A stretch of 64,000 nucleotides of DNA from Streptomyces cathayae (GCF_029760955.1 NZ_CP121682.1:5270001-5334000); one strand, 5' to 3'; shown: positions 8,785-19,311, counted from the first letter of the stretch. The notes: generated from the letters alone by a model not told the origin. Translations and numbers: made by a program.

Positions 8785-9118
8785 CATCTACATGGTGGAC
8801 CTGGAACCGGCGAGGGGCAGCGAAGCCAATAAGGTGAGGCCGGCAGTGATTGTCTCCAACAACGCTGCCAACGAGTCTGTCGTGCAGCACAACCGGGGGG
8901 TCGTCACGGTGGTGCCGCTGACGTCCAACACCTCTCGCGTCCTGACGTTCCAGGTCTTTCTGAGCTCTGACGAGAGCCGCCTGCCGAAGGACTCCAAGGT
9001 GCAGTGCGAGCAGGTACGTGCCGTTGCGCCGGACCGCCTGCTGCACAAGGTCGGCGCCGTGCCGCGGCAGCGCATGGCCGAGATCGACGTGGCGCTGCGG
9101 CGGCATCTGGCGCTGTGA
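8771..9118 (+). CDS. mazF: MazF/PemK-family endoribonuclease toxin
   Basis: 115 residues. MRRGDIYMVDLEPARGSE is the family's first strand and loop, RPAVIVSNN the second strand, VVTVVPLTS the third, and KVQCEQVRAVAPDRL the conserved DQ(I/V)R-type strand, here with EQVR. MazF enzymes cut single-stranded RNA at short specific motifs when released from the antitoxin; the specificity cannot be read here. It overlaps the preceding antitoxin by 14 nt, so co-translation is likely. A strong hairpin follows. Confidence 0.9.
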   Translation: MRRGDIYMVDLEPARGSEANKVRPAVIVSNNAANESVVQHNRGVVTVVPLTSNTSRVLTFQVFLSSDESRLPKDSKVQCEQVRAVAPDRLLHKVGAVPRQRMAEIDVALRRHLAL

Positions 9119-9129
9119 GCATGCAGAAA

Positions 9130-9161
9130 GGGGCGTCCGCCGATTGACCGGCGGACGCCCC
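9130..9161. terminator. Bidirectional terminator between mazF and asd
   Basis: A perfect 13-bp stem (9130-9142 with 9149-9161), flanked by AAA on the left and by CCTT on the right, sits between two convergent genes and can serve both. Confidence 0.8.
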
Positions 9162-9179
9162 CTTCCAGTGCGGTGAGCC

Positions 9180-10205
<1,026 letters not shown>

Positions 10206-10472
10206 CTACTGCGTTTTTCGCGTTCCTGTTACCTGGCCGAGGCTTTTCCATCATGCGGCCGACCACGGCCCGCCTGTCCAATTGTTAACGCCTTCTGCCC
10301 GAACAGTGGGACGCCCCGGCGCCGGGCACCGGTCGCGGACCTGCGGCCGCCACCCCTGCGAGCCGCAGGAAATCAGCCGTCGGGGGCCACCGGCCGCAAG
10401 GTCCCCTGCCCCGTCCCGCCCCACCCACACGGCGGTGTGACGTACGCCTCTGCCGGTGCACGGCACCCGGGT

Positions 10473-10497
10473 GAACGTTCCGGTCCCGGCCGGCGTC
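10473..10497 (+). promoter_or_regulatory. Possible ECF-type promoter of the sigma gene
   Basis: GAAC (10473-10476), then 17 nt, then CGTC (10494-10497), 15 nt before the sigma-factor GTG. This fits the general GAAC-N16/17-CGTC layout of ECF promoters and would suggest autoregulation. The match is short and unproven. The rest of the 10197-10511 gap holds no gene. Confidence 0.35.
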
Positions 10498-10511
10498 GTA
10501 GGGGGGACAGG

Positions 10512-11066
10512 GTGAGGGGGTGGGCAGTGCTGCGCGGAAGAATCCGGCGCGGCCGGCCGGCGTACGGCGCCGCGGACGACGACCCGCTGGACCCGGCGCA
10601 GGAACGCCGGGTGCGGGCGGTGCTCGCGCTCGGCGGGGTGCCGCAGGCGGACCTGCCGGACGGGGTGCAGCAGGTCCGCCTGCGGCTGCTGGAACGCGCC
10701 GCGAACGGGCAGGAGGCGCCCCGGGACGTCTCCGCGTGGGCGGCGGTGGTCGCCTCCAACCTCGCCATGGACTGGCACCGGGCCAAACGCCGCCAGGAGC
10801 GGCTCGGCGAACGCCTTGCCGCGCTGCGCCCGGCGGAGCAGCTCCCCGCCGACGAGGAGACCCGGCTGCTCTCCCTCGCCGTCGCCCGCGGGCTGGACGG
10901 GCTGCCCGACGCCCAGCGCCAGGTCGTCGTGCTGCGGTTCTACGCCGACCTCCCGGTGCGCTCGATAGCCGAACAGCTCGGCGTCCCCGAGGGCACGGTC
11001 AAGAGCCGGCTGCACACGGCCGTACGGGCCCTGCGCGCCCGCCTGCACGAGGACGAGGTGGTATGA
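10512..11066 (+). CDS. ECF-type sigma-70 family RNA polymerase sigma factor
   Basis: 184 residues from GTG 10512; GTG 10527 is an alternative with its own GAGGGGG. Region 2 is weakly conserved (LPDGVQQVRLRLLERA, DVSAWAAVVASNLAMDWHRAKRR). Region 4 is clear: LPDAQRQVVVLRFYADLPVRSIAEQLGVPEGTVKSRLHTAVRALR, reported here in two parts, is the sigma4_2 helix-turn-helix that reads the -35 element. The next gene begins 1 nt after the stop and encodes a single-pass membrane protein, the usual arrangement for a sigma factor and its membrane partner. Diverges from asd. Confidence 0.85.
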   Translation: MRGWAVLRGRIRRGRPAYGAADDDPLDPAQERRVRAVLALGGVPQADLPDGVQQVRLRLLERAANGQEAPRDVSAWAAVVASNLAMDWHRAKRRQERLGERLAALRPAEQLPADEETRLLSLAVARGLDGLPDAQRQVVVLRFYADLPVRSIAEQLGVPEGTVKSRLHTAVRALRARLHEDEVV

Positions 11067-11067
11067 C

Positions 11068-11886
11068 GTGACCGCCCACGACCGTCATCAGGGCGACGGC
11101 ATGCCCCAGAACGACGGCATGCGCCTAGGCGACGGCACGGACGCCCTCATGGCCGCGCTCCTCGACGAGCCGCTGCCCGCGCGGGCCCGGCAGGACCCGG
11201 AGTTCACGGCCGCGCGGGACGCGGCCGCCGCCGACATCGCCGTGCTGCGGGAGCAGCTGGGCCTGATCGGAGACGCGTTGGCCGACGCCGGTGAGCACCG
11301 GGAGGCCGGGTCGGGGGCCGGGTCTCCGGTGACCTTCCTGCCCGCCCGCCCCCGCCGTACCCGGCGCCCCCTGCGGATCGCCCTCGGGGCGCTCGTCGCG
11401 GCGGCGGCCGCCACGGTGGTCGTCGGCACGGGCTGGCTCGTGACGCAGACCGGGGGAGGGGCGTCCGAGGCGTCGGGTGACAAGGCCGCTGCCGACGCCT
11501 CGAGCGCCGAGCAGTCGGCCGGCGCCGCCTTCGGCAGCCCCCGCTACCTCGCCTGCGCCCGGCTCGTCGCCGAGGGCACGGTCGCGGCGGTGGAGCCGGT
11601 ACCGGGCACGGGCCCGGGCGAGGGCGCCGGGCAGGAGCGCGTCACGCTGACGGCGACCCGGCTCTACCAGCCGGAGAAGGACGCGCGGGGCGGCGATGAC
11701 GAGATCGTTCTCCTGCGAGAGGTCGACGGCCACCCCCCGCTGCACGAGGGCGACCGGGTGCTGTTCGGCCTGCCCCGCGAGGGCGCCGTCCCGGACACCG
11801 TGATCGTCGGCGAGGAGGCCATCGCCCCCGAACGGGCGCGGATCACCGCCGCACTGCCCGTGTCGCGCACCCTGACCTGCGAGTGA
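11068..11886 (+). CDS. Single-pass membrane protein, possible partner of the adjacent sigma factor
   Basis: 272 residues. A cytoplasmic N-terminal part (about 1-97; LMAALLDEPLPARARQDPEF) is followed by one transmembrane helix (RIALGALVAAAAATVVVGTGWLV) and an extracytoplasmic domain with two cysteines (residue ~158 in YLACARLV and the penultimate residue in LTCE) that could form a disulfide. The start GTG lies 1 nt after the sigma stop, so the genes are coupled. I see no zinc HxxxCxxC motif, so calling it an anti-sigma factor rests on position and topology only. Confidence 0.7.
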   Translation: MTAHDRHQGDGMPQNDGMRLGDGTDALMAALLDEPLPARARQDPEFTAARDAAAADIAVLREQLGLIGDALADAGEHREAGSGAGSPVTFLPARPRRTRRPLRIALGALVAAAAATVVVGTGWLVTQTGGGASEASGDKAAADASSAEQSAGAAFGSPRYLACARLVAEGTVAAVEPVPGTGPGEGAGQERVTLTATRLYQPEKDARGGDDEIVLLREVDGHPPLHEGDRVLFGLPREGAVPDTVIVGEEAIAPERARITAALPVSRTLTCE

Positions 11887-11908
11887 TCGACGGGGGTGCG
11901 TACGGCGA

Positions 11909-11940
11909 AGGGGCGGGCGCCCCGGTGGACGCCCGCCCCT
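11909..11940. terminator. Bidirectional terminator
   Basis: A perfect 11-bp stem (11909-11919 with 11930-11940) lies between the convergent membrane-protein gene and the subtilase. Confidence 0.75.
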
Positions 11941-11958
11941 GCCTCTGGTGGCCGTCGG

Positions 11959-14900
11959 TTACGGCACGACCTTCTCGATCGTCACGCTGCCCGTGCCCGC
12001 GACCGTGCCGCGCGCGTTGACCAGCTGGACGCGCCCGAAGAACTCACGTCCCCCGGGAGCCGCCGCGACGGCGGTGGCGCTGCCGGAGACGGCGGCCGAG
12101 TCGCCCGTGCCGAGCTTCACCGAGGCGGCCCCGTCGACCGTGACCTCGCCGAGCGTGGCGGAGAAGAACACGTCCCGGTAGTCGTACTCGGCGGAACCGG
12201 CCGGGACGGAGTAGCCCACGACCTGCACGGTGTACGTACCGGCGGCCGGCTTGGCGATGGAGACCGACTCCTCCGAGTCGCCGTCGGCGGACTGGGCGAC
12301 GCGGGTGCCGGCGGCGTTGTAGACCGCCAGGTCCAGGTCGGCGGCGGTGTCGGTGACGTTGCCGATGGCCACGTCGAGCGACGCGGCGCCCGCGGGCACC
12401 TCGACCGTGGTGGTGTGGACGTCACCCGTGCTGATGGTCGGCCGGTCGGTCTTGGCCGAGCCCAGCGGGCCGCCGACCAGCTTGCCGTCCAGGGCGGCGG
12501 CCTGGTTGGTCACCTTCCAGGAGACGTCGGCCGGGGTGCCGACCTCGGCCTCCGGGACGGTCACGGTCTCCGGGTCGAAGACCGCGCCGAGCACGGCGAC
12601 GTCCAGCGTGTACGGGTTGTCGAGCAGCGGCGAGGTGCGGCGCGACTCGACCTCGATCTCCCAGACGCCCGGCTGCGGGTCCGCGTACGAACGCACGTCG
12701 GGGCGGCAGGTGTTGGCCGGGTTGGTGTAGTTCGGGTAGCAGTTGACCGTCGACGTCGGGTCGGCCGGGACGCCGTACGGGTGGATGGCGATGAACCGGG
12801 TCTGGCTCGTGGCCTTCAGCCCGCCGAGCGCGATCTCCAGCGTCTTCGCGCCCTCGGGCACGGTGACGAAGTAGGAGGTGGTGCTGTTGCGCTGGGCCTT
12901 TCCGGAGGCGGAGAAGGTGTGCTTCAGCGGCGCCGAGACGACCACGGTGTTCAGGATCTGCCGGTCGACGCCCTCGGTGCGAGGGTCGTCGACCTCGAGG
13001 ATCGCGCTCTTCAGACCGGCCGAGCGGGGCGAGGCCTGGACCTTGACGGTCACCGGCTTGTTCAGCGACAGCTGCACGTCGCGGTCGCCGAGGATGCGGA
13101 AGGTGTCGCCGGCGTTGTTCTCGAGGCCGAGCCTGTGCCGGATCGCGCGGTCGGGGCCGGACGTACGGGTGACGGTGATGTCGTACGTCTTCTTCTGACC
13201 GGCCTTGAGGCCGCCCTCACGGTCGTAGAGGCCGGTGCCGGAGCCCGGGGTCTTCAGGAACTGGTCGATCGCGGTGTCGACCGGCGCCTTGACCGCGTAC
13301 TCGTGCGCGGTGGCGCCGTCGCGGATCGCGTCCCAGGCGTCCTCGATGTCGATGAGGCCGGCGCCCTCCTCGTAGGCCTGCACGTCCTTGATGTGCCCGG
13401 CGGTGGAGGTGAGGGCGGTGCGCAGCTTCGCGGGGGTGAGGTCGATGCGCTTCTGCTTCGCGGCCGACAGCAGCAGCGCGGCGGCACCGGCGGCCTGCGG
13501 AGAGGCCATCGAGGTGCCCTGGAGCATGCCGTAACCGGCGGGCAGGGCGTAGCCCGCCTCGGCGACCGGCGCGCCCGGCGACCAGGTCTGGATGGTGTTG
13601 ATCGCCGCGCCGGGCGCGACGAGCGTCGGCGTGAAGCCTCCGTCCTCACGCGGACCGCGCGAGGAGAACGGCATCATGGCGTACTTCTTCTTCACCTCGG
13701 AGCCGTAGTTGGCGGCCCAGGTCTCCTTGGAGATGGTCGCGCCGACCGAGATGACCTTGTCGGCCAGTGCGGGGTCGCCGATGGTGTTGGCGCCGGGGCC
13801 GGAGTTGCCCGCGGAGATCACCAGCTGGACGCCGTAGGTGTCGATGAGGCGGCTGTAGAGCTCGGCGCGGGCGTTGTTGCCGTCGTTCAGCGCCGGCAGA
13901 CCGCCGATGGACATGTTGACGATGTCGACGCCGCGGTTGACGACGAGGTCGATCATGCCCTCGGTGAGCGCCACGCTGGTGCAGCCGCCGGACCAGGTGC
14001 AGGCACGGGAGGAGACGATCTTCGCGCCGGGCGCGGCGCCGTCCATCGTGCCGCCGAACAGGCCGTTGGCCGCGGTGATGCCGGCCACGTGCGAGCCGTG
14101 CGAGCCCTGGATGAGGCCGATGTTGACGAAGTCGGCCTTGTCGCCGGCCGCGTTGCGGACGACGTCCTTGCGGATCTCCACGACGAACGGCTGGCGCTCG
14201 GCGATCTCGGTGGCCGGGTCGTCGGTGCCGAAGTACCCGATCTGGAAGCCGTCCTTGTACGGCTTCATCGGGGTGTCGTCGGAGAAGTCCTGGTTGTTGT
14301 TCAGGTCGACACGGACCGTGCCGGCCGCCGCGTCGTACAGCACGCCCCAGGAGTCGGTGGTGTCGCCGTCGCGGTTGGCGTCACCGCCCGCGTCACCGCC
14401 GATGGTGTACGACTCCTTGAAGGTGCTGATCCGGTACGAGCCCTCGGGCGCCGTCCAGGTCGTGCCCTCGTGGGTGAAGGTGGGGCCGGACACCGACGCG
14501 GTCATCGGGCGCCAGGTCTGGTCGCCGTCCACGACCGGGTCGGTCGCCGTCACCCAGTCGACGATCTTGCGCTCGCCGGTGGTGGTCTTCTGCAGCGCCG
14601 GATGGGCGAGGTCCACACCCGTGTCGAGGACGCCGATGGTGACGCCGCGGCCGTCCGCCTTCGGGTTGTCCTTGACGAAGTCGACGGCACCGGTCTCGAA
14701 GGACGGGTTGTACGGGTTCTTGGCGGGGGTCCGCTTCCCGGGAGCCGGGTAGCCGCCCTTGCCGCCCTTGCCGGCGGCACCCTCGGTGGTGTCCGCGCCG
14801 GGCGTCGGGTCGTCCAGCGGGATCTCCTCGCGCAGGTCGATGCCGTGCACGGTGGAGAGCTTGGCGGCGGCTGCGATGACCGAGTCCGCCTCGGCGGTGG

Positions 14901-15258
14901 GGACGGTGGCGCGGACGTAGCCGAGCGCGTCGTGGGTCCGGCCGACCGAACCGCCCTTGACCGCGTCCAGCTGCTCGGCGACCTGCGCGGTCTCGCCGGG
15001 GGCGGTGGCGATCATCATCGTGACGTTCTTGACGCCGTCCGCCTTGGCCTCGGCGAGCAGGTCCGCGTCCTTCGAACCGAGCTTGTCGGGCGCGGACTTG
15101 ACGTCGCCGTCGACGGGTGCGGCGGTCGGCGCGCCGGCGGCGACCGCCAGAGGTATCGGTCCGACCGCACTGAGCGCGGCGACGAGGCCGGCGGCCAGGG
15201 CGATACGGGCGACACGTCGTGTGCCCGATATCGCTTCGCGCTGGGAGGAACGGGTCAT
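11959..15258 (-). CDS. Large secreted subtilisin-like serine protease (S8)
   Basis: 1099 residues from ATG 15258, chosen because AAGGGA lies 6-7 nt upstream; an earlier ATG (15264) has no spacing. The signal peptide is ARIALAAGLVAALSAVGPIPLAVA. An I9-like propeptide (VAEQLDAVKGGSVGRTHDALGYVRATVP) precedes the S8 domain. The catalytic triad is Asp212 (GVLDTGVD), His387 (GSHGSHVAG) and Ser583 (GTSMASPQAAG), with oxyanion Asn in ISAGNSGPG. A long insert lies between Asp and His. The C-terminal half has beta-sandwich regions, including a pre-peptidase-type segment (TYTVQVVGYSVP). Secreted, probably for nutrient or developmental proteolysis. Confidence 0.92.
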   Translation of the reverse strand: MTRSSQREAISGTRRVARIALAAGLVAALSAVGPIPLAVAAGAPTAAPVDGDVKSAPDKLGSKDADLLAEAKADGVKNVTMMIATAPGETAQVAEQLDAVKGGSVGRTHDALGYVRATVPTAEADSVIAAAAKLSTVHGIDLREEIPLDDPTPGADTTEGAAGKGGKGGYPAPGKRTPAKNPYNPSFETGAVDFVKDNPKADGRGVTIGVLDTGVDLAHPALQKTTTGERKIVDWVTATDPVVDGDQTWRPMTASVSGPTFTHEGTTWTAPEGSYRISTFKESYTIGGDAGGDANRDGDTTDSWGVLYDAAAGTVRVDLNNNQDFSDDTPMKPYKDGFQIGYFGTDDPATEIAERQPFVVEIRKDVVRNAAGDKADFVNIGLIQGSHGSHVAGITAANGLFGGTMDGAAPGAKIVSSRACTWSGGCTSVALTEGMIDLVVNRGVDIVNMSIGGLPALNDGNNARAELYSRLIDTYGVQLVISAGNSGPGANTIGDPALADKVISVGATISKETWAANYGSEVKKKYAMMPFSSRGPREDGGFTPTLVAPGAAINTIQTWSPGAPVAEAGYALPAGYGMLQGTSMASPQAAGAAALLLSAAKQKRIDLTPAKLRTALTSTAGHIKDVQAYEEGAGLIDIEDAWDAIRDGATAHEYAVKAPVDTAIDQFLKTPGSGTGLYDREGGLKAGQKKTYDITVTRTSGPDRAIRHRLGLENNAGDTFRILGDRDVQLSLNKPVTVKVQASPRSAGLKSAILEVDDPRTEGVDRQILNTVVVSAPLKHTFSASGKAQRNSTTSYFVTVPEGAKTLEIALGGLKATSQTRFIAIHPYGVPADPTSTVNCYPNYTNPANTCRPDVRSYADPQPGVWEIEVESRRTSPLLDNPYTLDVAVLGAVFDPETVTVPEAEVGTPADVSWKVTNQAAALDGKLVGGPLGSAKTDRPTISTGDVHTTTVEVPAGAASLDVAIGNVTDTAADLDLAVYNAAGTRVAQSADGDSEESVSIAKPAAGTYTVQVVGYSVPAGSAEYDYRDVFFSATLGEVTVDGAASVKLGTGDSAAVSGSATAVAAAPGGREFFGRVQLVNARGTVAGTGSVTIEKVVP

Positions 15259-15547
15259 CGGCATCCCTTGCAGGTAAAGGCACCATCGTGGAGCGACCGG
15301 AGTCGATCGACCCTGGTCGCGATCGTCCGGAATGCGACCCCGGACGATCGCTGAGCCTTTCGCAAGGGACAGGTGTTTGGGGAGGGTTGGCCGAATCGAA
15401 ATGGATGTGTGGGGAAAACCCGCTATGCAGGTATCGGGTGTCGGGTGACGAAGCGGGCAAGTCGTCCGCGCGGTCGCGTCGTACGGCGGTGGCCCGTTGT
15501 CGGACACTCGCCTGCCGGGCCGACGGTCATCGGGGTAACGTCCCCGA

Positions 15548-16012
15548 GTGCGAGAGAAGTTGAGGGTGGCGGCCTACGCCGTGGTGGTGCGCGACGGGCA
15601 GTTGCTGCTGGCCCGGTCCCCGGTCCCCGGAGGCGCCCCCGAGTGGGTCCTGCCGGGCGGCGGCATGGAGCACGGCGAGGACCCCTACGACACCGTGCGG
15701 CGGGAGGTCGAGGAGGAGACCGGCTACCGCATCGAGGTCACCGGCCTGCTCGGTGTGAACTCCAGTCGGCGCACCTTGCCCGGCGGCCGCCTGAGCCGCC
15801 CCGTGGACCACCACGGCGTACGGCTGGTCTACGAGGGGCGGATCACCGGCGGCGAGCTCAGGAACGAGATCGGCGGCTCCACCGAACTGGCCGCCTGGCA
15901 GCCCCTGGACGCTGTCCCGGAACTGGTCCGGATCCGTCTGGTCGACATCGCGCTGCGGCTGTGGCGGGAGCGGCCGGCCGTGGGACGGGTGGCGGAACGC
16001 GCGGAGGGCTGA
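15548..16012 (+). CDS. NUDIX hydrolase
   Basis: 154 residues. A perfect Nudix box spans residues 38-60: Gly38, Glu44, Arg52-Glu53, Glu56-Glu57, Gly59. Nudix enzymes hydrolyse nucleoside diphosphates linked to another group; the exact substrate is not readable. GTG 15548 follows TAACGT (15536-15541) by 6 nt, suggesting a leaderless message. Divergent from the large protease; the shared 290-bp gap holds both promoters and no gene. Confidence 0.88.
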   Translation: MREKLRVAAYAVVVRDGQLLLARSPVPGGAPEWVLPGGGMEHGEDPYDTVRREVEEETGYRIEVTGLLGVNSSRRTLPGGRLSRPVDHHGVRLVYEGRITGGELRNEIGGSTELAAWQPLDAVPELVRIRLVDIALRLWRERPAVGRVAERAEG

Positions 16013-16114
16013 CCGCTGTGGGGTCGCCCGGTCAAGGCCTCTGACCTCGATCGGGTGATTGCGCCGACTGTCGCGATCGGGTCGACGTTCCCCGACCCGG
16101 CTCTCCCGTGAAGT

Positions 16115-16135
16115 GAACGCGGAGTGACCGCGTTC
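16115..16135. terminator. Hairpin after NUDIX gene (terminator or operator)
   Basis: Perfect 8-bp arms GAACGCGG and CCGCGTTC with a 5-nt spacer, about 100 nt past the NUDIX stop and about 190 nt before the phosphoesterase start. The stem is short, so an operator role is equally possible. The remaining 16013-16327 sequence shows no gene. Confidence 0.4.
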
Positions 16136-16327
16136 GGGCCGGTGCGGAAGCGGGTTCCGACCCGCGGGGTGGTCCAAGATCCACGTACGGCGATCGGTGT
16201 CGCGCGTTGCCGCCGCGTTCACACGCAGGCCATTCCCGCTGCCAAGCATCCAGTACGAGCGGGACGTTCGCCCGGCGGGCGCCCCGCGACCACTGCCGAC
16301 GCGTTCGCACCCGGGGAGAGAAGCGCC

Positions 16328-18076
16328 ATGCCGCGCATACGCTCAGTCGCCGACTCCGCTGGACTCCACCGCCGTTCCGTCCTCGCCGTCACCGGTGCGG
16401 TGGCCCTCTCCGCCGGCGTCGGTTACGCCCTGCGGCCCGACGGCGAGGCCGTCGCGGCGGACGCCGCCACGGACGAGGCCGTGCGCGCCTCCTCCCGGCA
16501 GGCACCGGCCGCCCCGCTCGCCCCGTACACCCGGGGCACCACTCTCGAAGGGGTCTCCGTCCCGCGCGGCGGGTCCGGCTACCGGCGCCTCGAGGAAGGG
16601 CCGGGCTGGGGACGGGTGATACGCGGCGAACTGGCCGCGGCCCGCTCCGGCCGGGACGACCGCCGCACCACGCTGGCGGCGTTCGTACACCTCACCGACC
16701 TGCACGTGCTCGACGTGCAGCACCCGCTGCGCCTGGAGTACCTGCGCTCCACCGATGTGCGCGCCTGGCGGCCCCAGGAGGCGCTCACCGTGCACGGCGC
16801 GGTCGCCCTCGTCGAGCGGATCAACGCACTGCGCGGTGCCCCCGTCACCGGCTCCCCGCTGCACTTCGCGATGACCACCGGCGACAACACGGACAACAAC
16901 ACCCGCACCGAACTCGACTGGTTCCTGAAGGTGTTCAGCGGTGGCCGCGTCACCCCCAACTCCGGGGACCCGCGCCACTACGAAGGCGTCCAGAACAGCG
17001 GCCTGCGGCAGTACTGGCAGCCGGACACCGCCGTCCGCGACGCCGACAAGCAGCTCGGCTTCCCGCACCTGGACGGCTTCCTCGCGGCGGCCGTCCGCGA
17101 GGTCAACAGCCCCGGCCTCAACCTCCCCTGGTACTCCACCGTCGGCAACCACGACACGATGCCGCTCGGCTGCTACGCCTCCCACGGCGACTCCCACCTC
17201 GCCGAACTCGCCGTCGGCGGACGGAAACTGATGGAGATACCGGCGGCCGAGGCGAAGAAGCTCCAGCAGGCCATCAAGAAGGCCACCGACCCCCGGGGCG
17301 TCCAGTACGGCGAGTTCCTCAAGACCCACGCCCGCGCGATGCGTCCGGTCACCCCCGACGAGGCGCGCGCCCCGTTCACCCCCACCGAGTACCTGAAGGC
17401 GCACCTGGACCCCGCACACCGCGGGTTCGGCCCGGTGGGCCACGGCTACACCGCCGCCAACCTCGACGCGGGCACCCAGTACTACGCGTTCCGCGTCTCC
17501 GACGACGTCATCGGGATCAGCCTCGACACCACCGACCCTGGCGGCCACTACACGGGCTCCCTCGGCACGGCCCAACTGCGCTGGCTGGAGCGGACCCTGC
17601 GGACGAACAAGGACTCCCGCGCGATCGTCTTCAGCCACCACACCAGCGAATCGATGTCGAACACGCACCGCGACCCGGCCCGCCCCGACGAACGGCGCCA
17701 CGACGGCAGGGAACTCCTCGAGCTCCTCGGCCGGCACCGCAACGTGGTGGCCTGGGTCAACGGTCACCTCCACCGCAACGCCGTCACCCCGCACACCGGA
17801 CCCGCCGGCTCCTTCTGGGAGATCTCCACCGCCTCCCACATCGACTTCCCCCACCTCGCCCGCGTCATCGAGCTGGTGGACAACGAGGACGGCACGCTGT
17901 CCCTCTTCACCACCCTGATCGAGTCCGCGGCCCCGTCCCGCACGGACCACGACGACCTCACCCAGACCGGCCTGGCCGCCCTCTACCGCGAACTGTCCTC
18001 CAACGCCCCGGACGCCCGCACCGACCTCGGCGGCACCCCCCAGGACCGCAACACGGAACTCCTCCTCAAGGCGTAG
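16328..18076 (+). CDS. Exported metallophosphoesterase (TIGR03767-type)
   Basis: 582 residues from ATG 16328 with a GGGGAGAG ribosome site. The N terminus HRRSVLAVTGAVALSAGVG looks like a twin-arginine signal. Metallophosphoesterase motifs are in order: TDLHVLD (D-x-H), TTGDNTDNN (GD), VGNHDTM (GNHD), FSHHTSES and WVNGHLHRN (GHxH), giving a dinuclear metal site. The length and motif spacing match the actinobacterial TIGR03767 family. Extracellular phosphomonoester or diester hydrolysis is the likely role; the substrate is unknown. Convergent with the AbiEi-like gene, with only 54 bp between the stops. Confidence 0.88.
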   Translation: MPRIRSVADSAGLHRRSVLAVTGAVALSAGVGYALRPDGEAVAADAATDEAVRASSRQAPAAPLAPYTRGTTLEGVSVPRGGSGYRRLEEGPGWGRVIRGELAAARSGRDDRRTTLAAFVHLTDLHVLDVQHPLRLEYLRSTDVRAWRPQEALTVHGAVALVERINALRGAPVTGSPLHFAMTTGDNTDNNTRTELDWFLKVFSGGRVTPNSGDPRHYEGVQNSGLRQYWQPDTAVRDADKQLGFPHLDGFLAAAVREVNSPGLNLPWYSTVGNHDTMPLGCYASHGDSHLAELAVGGRKLMEIPAAEAKKLQQAIKKATDPRGVQYGEFLKTHARAMRPVTPDEARAPFTPTEYLKAHLDPAHRGFGPVGHGYTAANLDAGTQYYAFRVSDDVIGISLDTTDPGGHYTGSLGTAQLRWLERTLRTNKDSRAIVFSHHTSESMSNTHRDPARPDERRHDGRELLELLGRHRNVVAWVNGHLHRNAVTPHTGPAGSFWEISTASHIDFPHLARVIELVDNEDGTLSLFTTLIESAAPSRTDHDDLTQTGLAALYRELSSNAPDARTDLGGTPQDRNTELLLKA

Positions 18077-18130
18077 GAAGCCGGAAGGGCGGGCGGAACC
18101 GGCGGTACGGACGCACGGCGCGGGGCCGGG

Positions 18131-19174
18131 TCAGCGGGGCAGCACCACGACGTAGGCGGCGGGATCGCGGTCGTCCGCGGCCATCAGCGCCGTACGGATC
18201 ACCATCGCCTGCTGCTCCGCCGCGTCCCGCAGCTTGTGCGGGGTGACGTGCACGACGGTGACGCCGAGCCGCTCCAGGAGTTCACGCTTGCGGGCGTACT
18301 CGAACCACAGGTCCTCCTGGCAGAGGTCCTGCCGGGACGTCCGGGTGTCCAGCTCGAGCGCCACGGCCTGGTCGGGCCAGTAGGCGTCCAGGCCGCCGAG
18401 GTGGGGGCCGCCCGGCAGGCGCAGGTCGACGTTCCACACCGGGTCGGGCAGACCGTACTCCCGCACCATCCGGTACAGCCGGTCCTCCGCGACCGCGCGG
18501 CCCCCGGCCACCAGCGAGTCCACCGCGTCCACCACGTGCGGCCGGTCCAGGAGCTTCGCACCGGTCAGCTCCCGCACCACCGTGGCCGCGTCGCAGTGGC
18601 CGCCGACCACCGCCTCCGTCAGCAGCCGGAGCACCGCGGCCGCGTCGTCCACCGTGGCCACCGCGTCGGCCAGCGCCCGCGGGACCGGCGCCACCGGCAC
18701 GCCCGTCACCTGCGCGGGAACCGGCAGCACCGACGTGCGGACGATGCGGACACAGCCCGTGGAGCGCAGCCGGCGCAGTCGTGGCACCAGCACGTCGAAG
18801 GCGTCCAGGGAGGGCAGCGGGGGAGCGGAGGAGAAGCCGTGCAGGGTCAGCGCGGCCAGCCCGGTGATCATCGCCTCCTCGTAGCGGGGCGCCGTCGAGT
18901 CGGCCGGGCCGGGCTGGCCGGGGACCCGCACGGACCGCTCCCGCGCCGTGTACATCAGCACCGCGTGCAGTCGCTCCTCGCTGGTCGGCGGGCCCGGGTG
19001 GAGCAGGACGACGCCGGGGAGGAGCTGCCGCCAGGCGCCGCCGGGGCGGCACCGGTCGTCGGCCTCCGCGGCGGAGACACCGTGCGAGCGGAGCTGGGCG
19101 GTGGTCAGCACGCGCCGGGTGCCGGCGGCCAGGTGGTGCAGGGAGCGGGGGAAGAGCGGGGTCTCGTGGTTCAT
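18131..19174 (-). CDS. AbiEi/DUF559-like protein
   Basis: 347 residues from ATG 19174; a TTG at 19183 is possible but has a poorly spaced ribosome site. The N terminus (TTAQLRSHGVSAAEADDRCRPGGAWRQLLPGVVLL) resembles the winged-helix start of type IV antitoxins (AbiEi), with LTLHGF in the middle. The C terminus (AYWPDQAVALELDTRTSRQ, then VVHVTPHKLR) resembles the PD-(D/E)XK-like very-short-patch-repair/DUF559 fold, though I cannot assign all active-site residues. No cognate AbiEii-type toxin is next to it. Many streptomycetes carry such orphan proteins; function unknown. Confidence 0.6.
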   Translation of the reverse strand: MNHETPLFPRSLHHLAAGTRRVLTTAQLRSHGVSAAEADDRCRPGGAWRQLLPGVVLLHPGPPTSEERLHAVLMYTARERSVRVPGQPGPADSTAPRYEEAMITGLAALTLHGFSSAPPLPSLDAFDVLVPRLRRLRSTGCVRIVRTSVLPVPAQVTGVPVAPVPRALADAVATVDDAAAVLRLLTEAVVGGHCDAATVVRELTGAKLLDRPHVVDAVDSLVAGGRAVAEDRLYRMVREYGLPDPVWNVDLRLPGGPHLGGLDAYWPDQAVALELDTRTSRQDLCQEDLWFEYARKRELLERLGVTVVHVTPHKLRDAAEQQAMVIRTALMAADDRDPAAYVVVLPR

Positions 19175-19276
19175 GTCCGGCAATGTCCCCGTGTGAGGTC
19201 CGCCCCCGAACCCCTGTTACAGAGCCGTCGACAATCAGGGACAAGCTCGTCCTAAAGGACGCTTGTTCGGATGCCG

Positions 19277-19311
19277 AAAACCCCCTGGTCCGTTCGGGTG
19301 GGACCAGGGGG
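19277..19311 (-). terminator. Terminator of second pepN
   Basis: A perfect 11-bp stem (19281-19291 with 19301-19311) is followed on the minus strand by TTTT (19280-19277), a classic intrinsic terminator about 170 nt past the pepN stop. The rest of the gap up to the AbiEi-like gene is noncoding. Confidence 0.75.

Noticed and set aside
16205..16245. PHO box before the metallophosphoesterase
   Set aside because: Only one loose GTTCAC-like half; the direct-repeat spacing of PhoP boxes is not met.
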